From positions 252,968 to 316,967 of the forward strand of contig NZ_KE384442.1 of assembly GCF_000425745.1 (NCBI RefSeq): DNA of 64,000 nt, written 5' to 3'. Shown in pieces: positions 44,393-52,388 of this stretch. This DNA comes from Pseudomonas cremoricolorata DSM 17059 = NBRC 16634 (GTDB lineage Bacteria > Pseudomonadota > Gammaproteobacteria > Pseudomonadales > Pseudomonadaceae). A program made the position numbers and the translations under genes. Below the pieces are notes generated by a model. The model was not told the DNA's origin, ran no database searches, and worked only from the letters and a program-made list of their open reading frames with translations. Every line of letters begins with the position of its first letter. Position 1 is the first letter of the stretch.

Positions 44393-45646
44393 ATGACAGC
44401 CGAGCAATACGTGTGCTTCAAATGCGCCACGGATCCTTTCCTGGCTCGGCAGATTCAACGCAACGGCATATCTGTTACATGCTGTCTCTGTGAAACCAAA
44501 CGCAAGTCGATCTCGCTACCGAATCTAGTGAGTCGCGTAGAAAAAATTCTTGAGGCCTATGTCTGCCCAGGGGAGCACCATTTCACGTGGAACGATGCTC
44601 ACGGCTCGTTCCAGCGTCAGTACGGGGAGCTGATCGACGTCTGGGTGGGCGAAATTTTCGGTTGTGACAATATCGACCCTGTCGTAGAGCTCGTCTGCCG
44701 AAACCTGACCCAATACAGCGACGACGTGAACTACGCTCACTTGCCCTATTTGCCTAGCGACTTCAGATACCAGTGGGGCGAATTCCAAGAGGGACTGGCA
44801 CACGGGAACCGCTTCTTCAATGAAAGCGCGAAATCGTTCCTGGACTGGCTGTTCAAGGATCTGGCGAAGTATTCCGCCTCATCAAGCGACCATGCTGTGG
44901 TGCGGATTCTGTCGCCGGAAGAAGCCCCTTCGATCTATCGCGCCCGTTCATGCGCAACCGCCGGAGACGTCAGCAAGATCAGTGCTGACCCCGCGTGCAA
45001 TCTATCGGCGCCGCCCAAGGAAGTCGCGGGTGAAGGGCGGATGAACCCTGCCGGCGTGCCGGCTTTCTATGGCGCGTTTGAGCGCAAAACCTGCGTTGCT
45101 GAGTTACGCCCTCCAGTGGGTGGTACAGTTGTCAGTGGTGAGTTCAAACTGACCGGCTCGATCAAGGTTTTGGATTTTGGCCGGTTCGAGAGCGCTGACC
45201 TAGGGCCAGAGCCTAGTTTTTTCGAGTCCAACTACTTCGAAAAGCGTGGCCGTCGTCAATTCCTGAAATACCTTCATAACCTGATCACAGTCCCGGTGCT
45301 TCCAGGCTCCGAGCGCAACTACCTGACATCACAAGCCGTCGCCGAATACCTCGCCACGCACTGCAAACCTCGCATCGACGGTCTCATTTTCAAATCTGTT
45401 CAGGCACCGATGGGCAACAACATCGTTCTTTTCTCCCATGTGGCATGTGCACCAACGCCAACGTTCTGGAGTGTGGATGGCGCAATGGGAGTGATGGGAG
45501 CCAAGCCATTCAGCGGGTCTTGCATTGAGTACGTAGCTGACAGTCTTGTCTACCATGACGTGCGCTGCGTGGCATACGAAACGATTGATGAGCCATTGTC
45601 GGAAGATAAGCCAAAGAGAAAACCCGAGCCTGTTTTCGAGTTCTGA
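44393..45646 (+). CDS. HEPN/RES protein, probable NAD+-degrading toxin
   Basis: 417 residues from ATG 44393 (MTAEQYVCFKC); ATG 44369 is possible. N-terminal ~170 residues have two CxxC pairs (CFKC, CCLC) and a helical HEPN-RES region. The RES domain follows: IYRARSC, SAPPKEVAGEGRMNPAGVPA, AFYGAFERKTCVAELRP and LDFGR. RES toxins phosphorolyse or cleave NAD+ and lower cell growth. The usual antitoxin partner domain is seen in the DUF2384-like protein at 42852. Confidence 0.85.
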   Translation: MTAEQYVCFKCATDPFLARQIQRNGISVTCCLCETKRKSISLPNLVSRVEKILEAYVCPGEHHFTWNDAHGSFQRQYGELIDVWVGEIFGCDNIDPVVELVCRNLTQYSDDVNYAHLPYLPSDFRYQWGEFQEGLAHGNRFFNESAKSFLDWLFKDLAKYSASSSDHAVVRILSPEEAPSIYRARSCATAGDVSKISADPACNLSAPPKEVAGEGRMNPAGVPAFYGAFERKTCVAELRPPVGGTVVSGEFKLTGSIKVLDFGRFESADLGPEPSFFESNYFEKRGRRQFLKYLHNLITVPVLPGSERNYLTSQAVAEYLATHCKPRIDGLIFKSVQAPMGNNIVLFSHVACAPTPTFWSVDGAMGVMGAKPFSGSCIEYVADSLVYHDVRCVAYETIDEPLSEDKPKRKPEPVFEF

Positions 45647-45753
45647 CACAGTAGATGAGATGCTGGTGTCGGAGCCAAACCAGGCTAAGCCTGTTCCCAT
45701 CTAAGAGCTGTAAACTGTTCCAACCTTTTTGACTTCAGAGGTGGCGAGATCCT

Positions 45754-47280
45754 ATGGCGCGCGATGACTTCAAATTGAGCACCATCAAAAAGCTTCGAGA
45801 TAGGGTCGCACATCGGTGCTCGAACCCGAGCTGCAGAGTCGCCACATCAGCCCCACAGGATGAGGAGGGGGTGACCAATGTCGGTAAAGCGGCGCACATA
45901 TGTGCCGCCTCGCCTGGCGGTGCCCGGTTCGACGCTGGCATGACCAGTAACGAGAGGAAAGCCTTTTCAAATGGCATTTGGCTCTGCGCGAATCATGCAG
46001 ATGAAATCGACCGGGACGTCAACACCTACACGGTCGAGTTGCTCAAAGCGTGGAAGAAACAAGCCGAAGCCACTGCTAAGGCCGAGCTCGGCAAACGCCA
46101 GCCCTCAGCTCAAGACGCACCCGATCTCTTGGCCATGACTCTGACGGGATTGCCAAAAAGCTTCTTGCCCACTGCGATTCAGAATGCCCATACAGCGACT
46201 GCACAAGTCCTGTCACAGACTGATCCTCGCTTCGATGTCATCACCAAGTACGATCCTCATCACGGTACCGTCTTCCAAGTGAATGCGAAGGAAAACGTGC
46301 AGCTTGCTATGACGGTAGGGGGAAAAGATGCCCCAGTGGCTGCTACAGGTTTCAACGCGCTGTTTGAGCATGGCCAAAGCCTAGAGCTGGACATGACCAA
46401 CGTCGCCATCCAGGGATCGCCACTGTTCGACGCGATCGTGGACATGACCAAAGGCGCGGGGGGAAAGATGCAGTTTTTTCGCCCTCCTACCCGTGTGATT
46501 CAGAAGATCATTCTGACGGATCCGGACACCCTAGAACCGCTGGTGTTGGACGATATGCCTGGAGAAATCGTGTGGGGCACCAAGTCGTTCCGCCTCAGGG
46601 GGGAATCCATGGCAGGGATGCTCAAGCTCGTTGCCGAGGTCGACGATGGGGGCGCGGTTTCCAATGTGAACTTCAACATCAGCGTTGAATGCTGGCAGTC
46701 GCGCCCGGTCAACCAACTGCCCTGGTTCTCGAAAATCGCGCAATTTGCTGAAGCTGCGCTCAACGGATGGAAGGTCTCCCTCATAGTTGAGCTCGATGGT
46801 GAGCGACTTTACGTCATGTCGATCAATTTGCGGCCTGAAGGCTTCAAGCGACTGACGACTTTGATGACCTATTTACAGTGGGCGAGGCGCCTCACGGAGT
46901 TTCTGGGTATATCGATCAATGTTGACCTGACCTCTGGTCTCACAGATGAAGACTACGTTGAGCTGAAAGACAGCGTTTATGCCATTGATGGGTTCTACAA
47001 GCCGCTGGAGAGCATCAAATTCCCTATTCGAAGCGCGACGAGAATGGGTGAAGACGAGGCCAGCCAGTTCCAAAACCAGCGATATCGCTTCAAAGAATTC
47101 GACGCCTCGGAGCAGAAAGACATCAACGTATTTGGCCAGGCGGTTTCTTTACCCCCGGTTCACATCATGATCAGGAACGGGCTCTTGGAGCTGGTGAGGT
47201 ACGAGAATACGATCGCCAGCTTTCATATCTATCCACTGGAGGACTTCGACGCGTACTGCCGGTTTGCACAGAAGCCATGA
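45754..47280 (+). CDS. HNH endonuclease-like protein with unknown C-terminal domain
   Basis: 508 residues. N-terminal HNH/treble-clef: Cys22 and Cys27 (CSNPSC), the AAHICAASPGGARFD block with His48, and NGIWLCANHADEID with Cys78, Asn80 and His81, followed by a TVELLKAWKKQAEA helix. This layout is common in defence effectors (for example Cap5-type HNH). Residues ~125-508 are beta-rich with no SAVED or other known sensor that I can recognise. Probably a DNA-cutting protein controlled by its C-terminal part; stand-alone. Confidence 0.72.
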   Translation: MARDDFKLSTIKKLRDRVAHRCSNPSCRVATSAPQDEEGVTNVGKAAHICAASPGGARFDAGMTSNERKAFSNGIWLCANHADEIDRDVNTYTVELLKAWKKQAEATAKAELGKRQPSAQDAPDLLAMTLTGLPKSFLPTAIQNAHTATAQVLSQTDPRFDVITKYDPHHGTVFQVNAKENVQLAMTVGGKDAPVAATGFNALFEHGQSLELDMTNVAIQGSPLFDAIVDMTKGAGGKMQFFRPPTRVIQKIILTDPDTLEPLVLDDMPGEIVWGTKSFRLRGESMAGMLKLVAEVDDGGAVSNVNFNISVECWQSRPVNQLPWFSKIAQFAEAALNGWKVSLIVELDGERLYVMSINLRPEGFKRLTTLMTYLQWARRLTEFLGISINVDLTSGLTDEDYVELKDSVYAIDGFYKPLESIKFPIRSATRMGEDEASQFQNQRYRFKEFDASEQKDINVFGQAVSLPPVHIMIRNGLLELVRYENTIASFHIYPLEDFDAYCRFAQKP

Positions 47281-47427
47281 GAGGCGGCTCAGGGCTTGCT
47301 GATGCTTGGTCAGTCACCAAGGGCAGGAAGCAGACGAAATCTTGAATCGGCCTGTGCTTGCGAGCTGGAGGCTTTATTTACGGAGCCGTTCGCAAGCAGC
47401 TCGCGGCTGGAAGTGCTTGGTAGCCCA

Positions 47428-47802
47428 TTACAATCTGAAAGCCTTTAGCACCATGCTCTCGACAAAGGCATGAACCGCATCATCACCCTCTTGCCGATCC
47501 AAAAGGTAGTTGGTGCTAACGTCGATTTCCTCAAAGGCGCAGGCGTAATCGGGCTTCAGTGCTCGACGACCCTCCGGCACTTCGTACTCCACGCGAATGA
47601 TGACTTTCTGGTCGTTAGACAGATTCCAGAACTCAGAGAATGTCTGGGCTCGCGACTCGAACCAGAAGCGCACCCAGTTCGCGCGCAAAGGTTTTTTGCC
47701 TTTGCCTGCTACCGGTTGGAAGTCGCTGATCAGCATCAAGACGATGATGACCTCGTGCTCTTGGAGTGCGCGGTAGCGCCACACGTGTTCCTTATCGGCC
47801 AC
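47428..47802 (-). CDS. small hypothetical protein
   Basis: 124 residues from GTG 47802. Predicted beta-rich after a hydrophobic segment near residue 20 (VIIVLMLISDF), with WVRFWFESRAQTFSEFW and a LLDRQEGDDAVHAFVE end. No family recognised. Its promoter side carries the tandem 23-bp repeats at 47811-47925, which may control it or may be a transposon end. Confidence 0.5.
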   Translation of the reverse strand: MADKEHVWRYRALQEHEVIIVLMLISDFQPVAGKGKKPLRANWVRFWFESRAQTFSEFWNLSNDQKVIIRVEYEVPEGRRALKPDYACAFEEIDVSTNYLLDRQEGDDAVHAFVESMVLKAFRL

Positions 47803-47810
47803 CTTACCTG

Positions 47811-47925
47811 CCGGTCAAGGCGTACCCGTGCGCTGGTCAAATCCGATGCAAATGGCTGGTCAAGTCGAATGCAAACAGGTGGTCAAGTGGGATGAAAACG
47901 CTTGGTCAAGCCAGGTGCAATTTCT
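47811..47925. repeat. tandem 23-bp repeats (TGGTCAAGT...ATGCAAA)
   Basis: Copies start at 47834, 47857, 47880 and 47903, exactly 23 bases apart, each opening TGGTCAA with an (A/G)TGCAA-type element 12 bases later; a weaker copy starts at 47811. Multiple short repeats at a fixed period are seen at ends of IS21-family elements and as regulator arrays. No transposase is present nearby. Confidence 0.75.
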
Positions 47926-48286
47926 CATCCTTGGAACGATCTGGAAACTCAAGGCGCATAGGTGGCTGTCAGCCCTATGATAGAGCTGTTGGTGACCCAA
48001 GCCGAAGGTCGCTGCTCAGGAGTAGCCTCAGCCGCGTCACTTTCTTCCTCAGCTTACGTGCTGGCGGTGCAGTTAGGCCTACGCTTTCGTATCTGGATTC
48101 GCTTGAGACCAAAGCACACATCACCAGCACAGAGCAGCTCTGCAATAAATGGTTACAGATCCCGATTGCAGCTGCGACCATGGTGCAGCGGCCAAGCCGG
48201 GGCATCCGACTTAACATATTGTTTCAAATGGCGATCCGACCTATTCGATCTCGCCGAGTTGTACTGGATTCAGAGGAAAATGCCGT
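47926..48286. other. upstream region of the carried antiporter gene
   Basis: About 360 bases between the 23-bp repeats and the antiporter copy. No gene is supported; the frames here are interrupted or lack ribosome sites. It should carry the promoter of the antiporter copy. I see no similarity to the host promoter region at 17690-17856. Confidence 0.4.
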
Positions 48287-49930
48287 ATGCAGTCAGCCTA
48301 CACCGTCCTAATCCTGCTGACGCTCGTGAGCGTCTCAAAGCTAGCTGGTCGGCTGCTCCCCATTCCGTTGCCACTGGTGCAGATCGGGGCAGGTGCTCTG
48401 CTGGCTTGGCCTAATCTGGGCCTACATGTCGCCCTCAACCCAGAACTTTTCCTTTTTTTATTCCTACCTCCGCTCCTTTTCGTCGATGGCTGGCGAATGC
48501 CGAAACGTGAGCTCTGGCGGTTGCGGGGCCCCGTTCTGACCCTCGCCGTGGGATTGGTGTTGTTCACCGTAATCGGGGCGGGCTACTTCATTCACTGGAT
48601 CCTTCCAACTATCCCTTTGCCAGTGGTGTTCGCCCTGGCAGCTGTGCTCTCACCCACAGATGCGGTGGCCGTATCGGCTATTACTCAAGGCAGGCTGCCC
48701 AAGCCCTTGATGCATATGCTGCAGGGCGAAGCGCTCCTCAATGATGCGTCGGGCCTGGTAACCTTCAAGTTCGCCTTAGCCGCAGCCATTACCGGCGTGT
48801 TCTCCCTTACCGATGCAAGTATCACGTTCTTCCTTGTCGCGTTGGGCGGCCTGGCGGTGGGCGTCGCACTGAGCTGGCTGCTTGGGCGCCTGCGTATGTG
48901 GATGATTGCCCGTGGATGGGATGACCCGGCGACCCACGTGGTGTTCATGCTTCTGCTGCCATTCGCCGCCTATGTGCTGGCTGAGCGCTTGGGTGTTTCG
49001 GGCATTCTCTCGGCAGTGGCTGCCGGCATGATGCAGAGCTGGCTCGATCTATTGCCAAGACAGACCAGCACCCGGTTGCTCAACCGTAGCGTTTGGTCAC
49101 TTCTCGAATTTGCTTTTAACGGGCTCATATTTTTACTGTTGGGCTTGCAATTGCCCGACATCATCAAGGCCGTGGTCAGCCACGAATCATCGCTGTGGCC
49201 CACGCTTGCATATCGCTGCCTGGACGTAATCGCGATATTTGCGGTGCTGGTATTGCTGCGCTTCGTTTGGGTGCAAAGCACCTGGCGGGGTGTCGGTAAG
49301 ATCCGTCGCTGGAGCGGGAAGCCCGAACTGGCGTTGTTACCAACAGCGCGTTCTTGCTGGCTACTGACTTTGGGTGGTGTGCGTGGGGCCGTAACCCTGG
49401 CGGGCGTTATGTCGGTACCGCTGCTCATTTCTCCTGGCGCGTCATTCCCCGAGCGCGATCTGCTGATTTTCATCGCTGCTGGCGTGATCCTGATGTCGCT
49501 GGTCTCGGCCTGCAGTGCGCTGCCTTGGTTGCTCCGTGGGGTAGACAGAGGCCCGGATGAGGCCCTGGAGCAGGAAGTGCAGGAAACTTGGAAACTCACT
49601 GCTGAAGCTGCCATCCACGCATTGGAGGCAGAAGACGTAGCTGTGCCAGGCGCAGCCCCAGATGCCGCTCAGGCTGCCATGGCTGCAGAGCTGAAAGGGC
49701 GCTTGATGGCTGAATACCGGGAAGAGCTGGAGAGCTACAACGACACTGCAGAGGCGCGCGCCTTGGCTCAACAAATGGATCAGCTTGAGCGCCGCCTGAG
49801 GTTGACGGCGTTGCGGGCGCAGCGCTTGGAGCTCTATAGCCTCCATCGTAAGCACCTGGTCGGGGATGACGTGGTGCGCAAGGTACTGGGCGAGCTGGAC
49901 ATGAGTGAGGCGAATCTAGGGCAGGGTTGA
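48287..49930 (+). CDS. CPA1 family Na+/H+ antiporter, intact island copy
   Basis: 547 residues, about 12 helices and a cytoplasmic tail of ~120 residues rich in Glu/Ala. Conserved LSPTDAVAVSAI and LLNDASGLV blocks carry the ion-binding aspartates. It should exchange Na+ (or K+) for protons at the inner membrane. The protein is very close to the host gene that the island splits (17857-18064 plus 55732-57177), but its third codon positions differ widely, so it is an orthologue from another strain rather than a recent duplicate. It keeps the target sequence LFVDGWRMPKREL uninterrupted. Confidence 0.93.
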   Translation: MQSAYTVLILLTLVSVSKLAGRLLPIPLPLVQIGAGALLAWPNLGLHVALNPELFLFLFLPPLLFVDGWRMPKRELWRLRGPVLTLAVGLVLFTVIGAGYFIHWILPTIPLPVVFALAAVLSPTDAVAVSAITQGRLPKPLMHMLQGEALLNDASGLVTFKFALAAAITGVFSLTDASITFFLVALGGLAVGVALSWLLGRLRMWMIARGWDDPATHVVFMLLLPFAAYVLAERLGVSGILSAVAAGMMQSWLDLLPRQTSTRLLNRSVWSLLEFAFNGLIFLLLGLQLPDIIKAVVSHESSLWPTLAYRCLDVIAIFAVLVLLRFVWVQSTWRGVGKIRRWSGKPELALLPTARSCWLLTLGGVRGAVTLAGVMSVPLLISPGASFPERDLLIFIAAGVILMSLVSACSALPWLLRGVDRGPDEALEQEVQETWKLTAEAAIHALEAEDVAVPGAAPDAAQAAMAAELKGRLMAEYREELESYNDTAEARALAQQMDQLERRLRLTALRAQRLELYSLHRKHLVGDDVVRKVLGELDMSEANLGQG

Positions 49931-49956
49931 TGATTATCGGATACCTCGCAAGGTCA

Positions 49957-49988
49957 GAGTGACACTGGACAGCCTCCAGATGTCACTC
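49957..49988. terminator. hairpin between convergent antiporter and recombinase operon
   Basis: GAGTGACACTGG (49957-49968) pairs with CCAGATGTCACTC (49976-49988) with one bulged A. It lies in the 65-base convergent gap and can serve both transcripts. Confidence 0.6.
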
Positions 49989-49995
49989 AGGCATA

Positions 49996-50409
49996 TCACG
50001 ACTTACCGCCTTTATCATTGCGAGTAGGTAGTCGGACAATTTTGGACGATTTGTATAGCTGCAACTCAGCCTCAAGCTCGTGGAGCTTGTTGTGGAGCAT
50101 TATCTCACGGCCAATTGAAGCTTCTAGTAATGCGCGTTGATGTTCTGCTTCAGATTTGTAGTCCTTTTTCACTGCAGGCTTAGTTTTTTTTAAGGTGCTC
50201 GCCTGGATTGCACGGGCCTCATCAATGGCTTGGATCAACAGGGTGTTGGACTCTCTGCCGCTTTTTATTGCACCAGGCTTACGTCCTGCCTCGACGGCAA
50301 CGGAGTCATTGTTTATCACAGTACCTTTAGGCACAACTATAGTGGTGTTGCTAAGCATTCGGCTTATTGCTTGGTAGTAGTGGCCATGCTTTCTAGTGTT
50401 CTCGATCAC
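49996..50409 (-). CDS. small coiled-coil protein of the recombinase operon
   Basis: 137 residues from GTG 50409, overlapping the stop of the 660-aa recombinase gene by 4 bases. A basic middle (TLKKTKPAVKKDYK) is followed by a coiled coil at about 90-125 (LHNKLHELEAELQLYKSS). Position and size match the small accessory protein (TnpC-like) that ends Tn554-type operons and the small member of mobile-trio elements. Probably helps choose or hold the recombination sites; inference. Confidence 0.65.
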   Translation of the reverse strand: MIENTRKHGHYYQAISRMLSNTTIVVPKGTVINNDSVAVEAGRKPGAIKSGRESNTLLIQAIDEARAIQASTLKKTKPAVKKDYKSEAEHQRALLEASIGREIMLHNKLHELEAELQLYKSSKIVRLPTRNDKGGKS

Positions 50410-52388
50410 TGGGTGACCTCTGCGTAGATTCGCTCTAAGTCGTTAAGTTGTGCGATCTCTGAGCGATACTCTAAAGAGGTTACGTCCAGAACAGAAATGA
50501 GTTTCTGTTGCTGAGTCATAACAGATTTTATCTTGTCAGGAAGTATCGCAGCGTCGGGGCATCCATTGCCCGACACGCATCGTGTTAGGGTAGGGTGTGC
50601 TACCATTTCACAACCATTGATACTCGTACACCCGCCTGTAAAAGTCGGGCGCCACGCTTTCCTACCATTTTTGAATTCAGATAGAGTCTTTTCTTTGTCC
50701 GAGAGCGTGATCAGGATCGGCGCCCCATAACCTTCTGCGTGTAACACCTTAGCGTGTCCTCCTTTGACCTCATCATGACGCATAAGAACATCCCTGATGT
50801 ACATGATAGAGTCCAGCTCCGCCAGGTTGTCTTTTGAAAAGTCGTGCATGATATGGTCAGGCGACGGGTTAAAAACGCTACGCACCCTGGACGAGCCGCG
50901 AGCATAATAAAGAGACATTTCTACCGAGAGGTGCTTGAGCTGCCTTCTGAGTGAGGAGTGCCGTACCAAGCCACTTTTAGCAGCGTAAACTGCTAGGGAG
51001 CGCCGTAGCTGGTGCAACGTAAATGGCCAGGGTTGCCCGACTGCAAAGTTTCCACCAATGTCCCAGTCCTGGAATGGTGCAACCTCTTTCAATTCGTCCA
51101 GATCGGCTTGCTGAATGATGATTGGCGGTAGATCTGAATCGTGGTCGATTGAGTTGAGCTTGGAGACTTTGTAGTCCCCAACAATGGATTGCTCAGATCG
51201 CGAATTGAGTGTACTGAAATTCAGATAACTCCTGCTAATAAACAGGGGTAGGTCATCGAGATCTGAGTCTTCGATATAAAGCGCTCGTGCTGCGAGCCGG
51301 CAAATAGACTGACTGGCCTTAATCGCTGGAACCACGTGTTTGCAGGTGATCCAAGAGGTTAAGAAGCGATGTCGTGTTAACTTCGTACTGATCCCGATTA
51401 GGTGCCGGATTCTTCCATAGGGACGCTTCTTAACCCTCAAGCAATTATACTTCAAGCTCTGGGCTTCGCCTCGGCGCATACCGGAATATGCCATTACCTG
51501 GAGTGACGCGCAGTACTGTACCAGGCCGAGGAAACCGCTTAGGCTGGCGGCAGAATTAATATTGTATTTTTCTGTCAGTTCAGTTAGCCCGAGTTCAATG
51601 GCGACACGCTGAAAGTTAGTTGCAGATTTCACCATTGTGTCCGGCACATCGTAATGCCACTCATAGCCGGTGAGGTAGGAATGACAAAGAAGTGAGATGT
51701 TATTGACGCGAACAATCGCTTCTTCGTTTCGAAGGTAGTCGTCAATTACCTCTTGAATGGAGGTCAGCTTTTCGAAAAGTATTCGTGATGGAATGACGGG
51801 GTGTTGAAAACCTTCTTGCTTCGGAGATTTCAGATATGGGATGACTTGTCCGGCATTAAAATAATGGCCGAAATTCTCTATGGTGGCCCCACTGAGCCTA
51901 GTCAGAATGCCTCGGAGTGTTGCGAGATCGCCGGCATATAATCCTTTAGTGATCTTGGTAAGCACGCTTGCGTCGGACAGTACCTCGTACAAGTTGAGAC
52001 CTGATTCGAAGCAACGCTTCTTCAAACGGTTCAAAACACCATTTGCTGTATGCATGTAGGCGGCGGACAGGTGCTCGTGCCATGGCGAGAATTTCGATAA
52101 CTGGATTGCGGCCAATATTGTCTTCTGCTGGTGGGTCAGGGCATCCCACTCTAGAGATTTTGGTGATTCTGGCCTTTGAAACCAGCAATTATTGGGGCCG
52201 TTAGCAGTAGGGGAGTAAGCCGCGTAGCTCCAGTAGTTATTAACGAATCTGGATAGCGGCTGACCCTCTCTGTCATAAGTCATTACGAAGTCAGGGTCAG
52301 GGTTGAAAAAATCAAACCCCTCGGCAGACGCATATACCAGCGACGCCCCAGTCAGTTCGGTCTTGCGTTTGGTATTTGCCCTGCTCAC
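50406..52388 (-). CDS. large tyrosine recombinase (third of the operon)
   Basis: 660 residues from GTG 52388, overlapping the previous stop (GTGA). The C-terminal half has the full tyrosine recombinase set: Arg in YSGMRRGEAQSL, HQLRRS, and LKHLSVEMSLYYARG with the nucleophilic Tyr. A Cys-rich end (TGGCTSINGCEMVAH, CVSGNGCPDA) may bind zinc. Such large enzymes cooperate with the other two in cutting and joining island ends. Confidence 0.85.
   Translation of the reverse strand: MSRANTKRKTELTGASLVYASAEGFDFFNPDPDFVMTYDREGQPLSRFVNNYWSYAAYSPTANGPNNCWFQRPESPKSLEWDALTHQQKTILAAIQLSKFSPWHEHLSAAYMHTANGVLNRLKKRCFESGLNLYEVLSDASVLTKITKGLYAGDLATLRGILTRLSGATIENFGHYFNAGQVIPYLKSPKQEGFQHPVIPSRILFEKLTSIQEVIDDYLRNEEAIVRVNNISLLCHSYLTGYEWHYDVPDTMVKSATNFQRVAIELGLTELTEKYNINSAASLSGFLGLVQYCASLQVMAYSGMRRGEAQSLKYNCLRVKKRPYGRIRHLIGISTKLTRHRFLTSWITCKHVVPAIKASQSICRLAARALYIEDSDLDDLPLFISRSYLNFSTLNSRSEQSIVGDYKVSKLNSIDHDSDLPPIIIQQADLDELKEVAPFQDWDIGGNFAVGQPWPFTLHQLRRSLAVYAAKSGLVRHSSLRRQLKHLSVEMSLYYARGSSRVRSVFNPSPDHIMHDFSKDNLAELDSIMYIRDVLMRHDEVKGGHAKVLHAEGYGAPILITLSDKEKTLSEFKNGRKAWRPTFTGGCTSINGCEMVAHPTLTRCVSGNGCPDAAILPDKIKSVMTQQQKLISVLDVTSLEYRSEIAQLNDLERIYAEVTQ

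Noticed and set aside
47811..47925. Tandem repeats considered as a CRISPR array
   Set aside because: The units are contiguous 23-bp repeats without separate spacers, and no cas genes are present.
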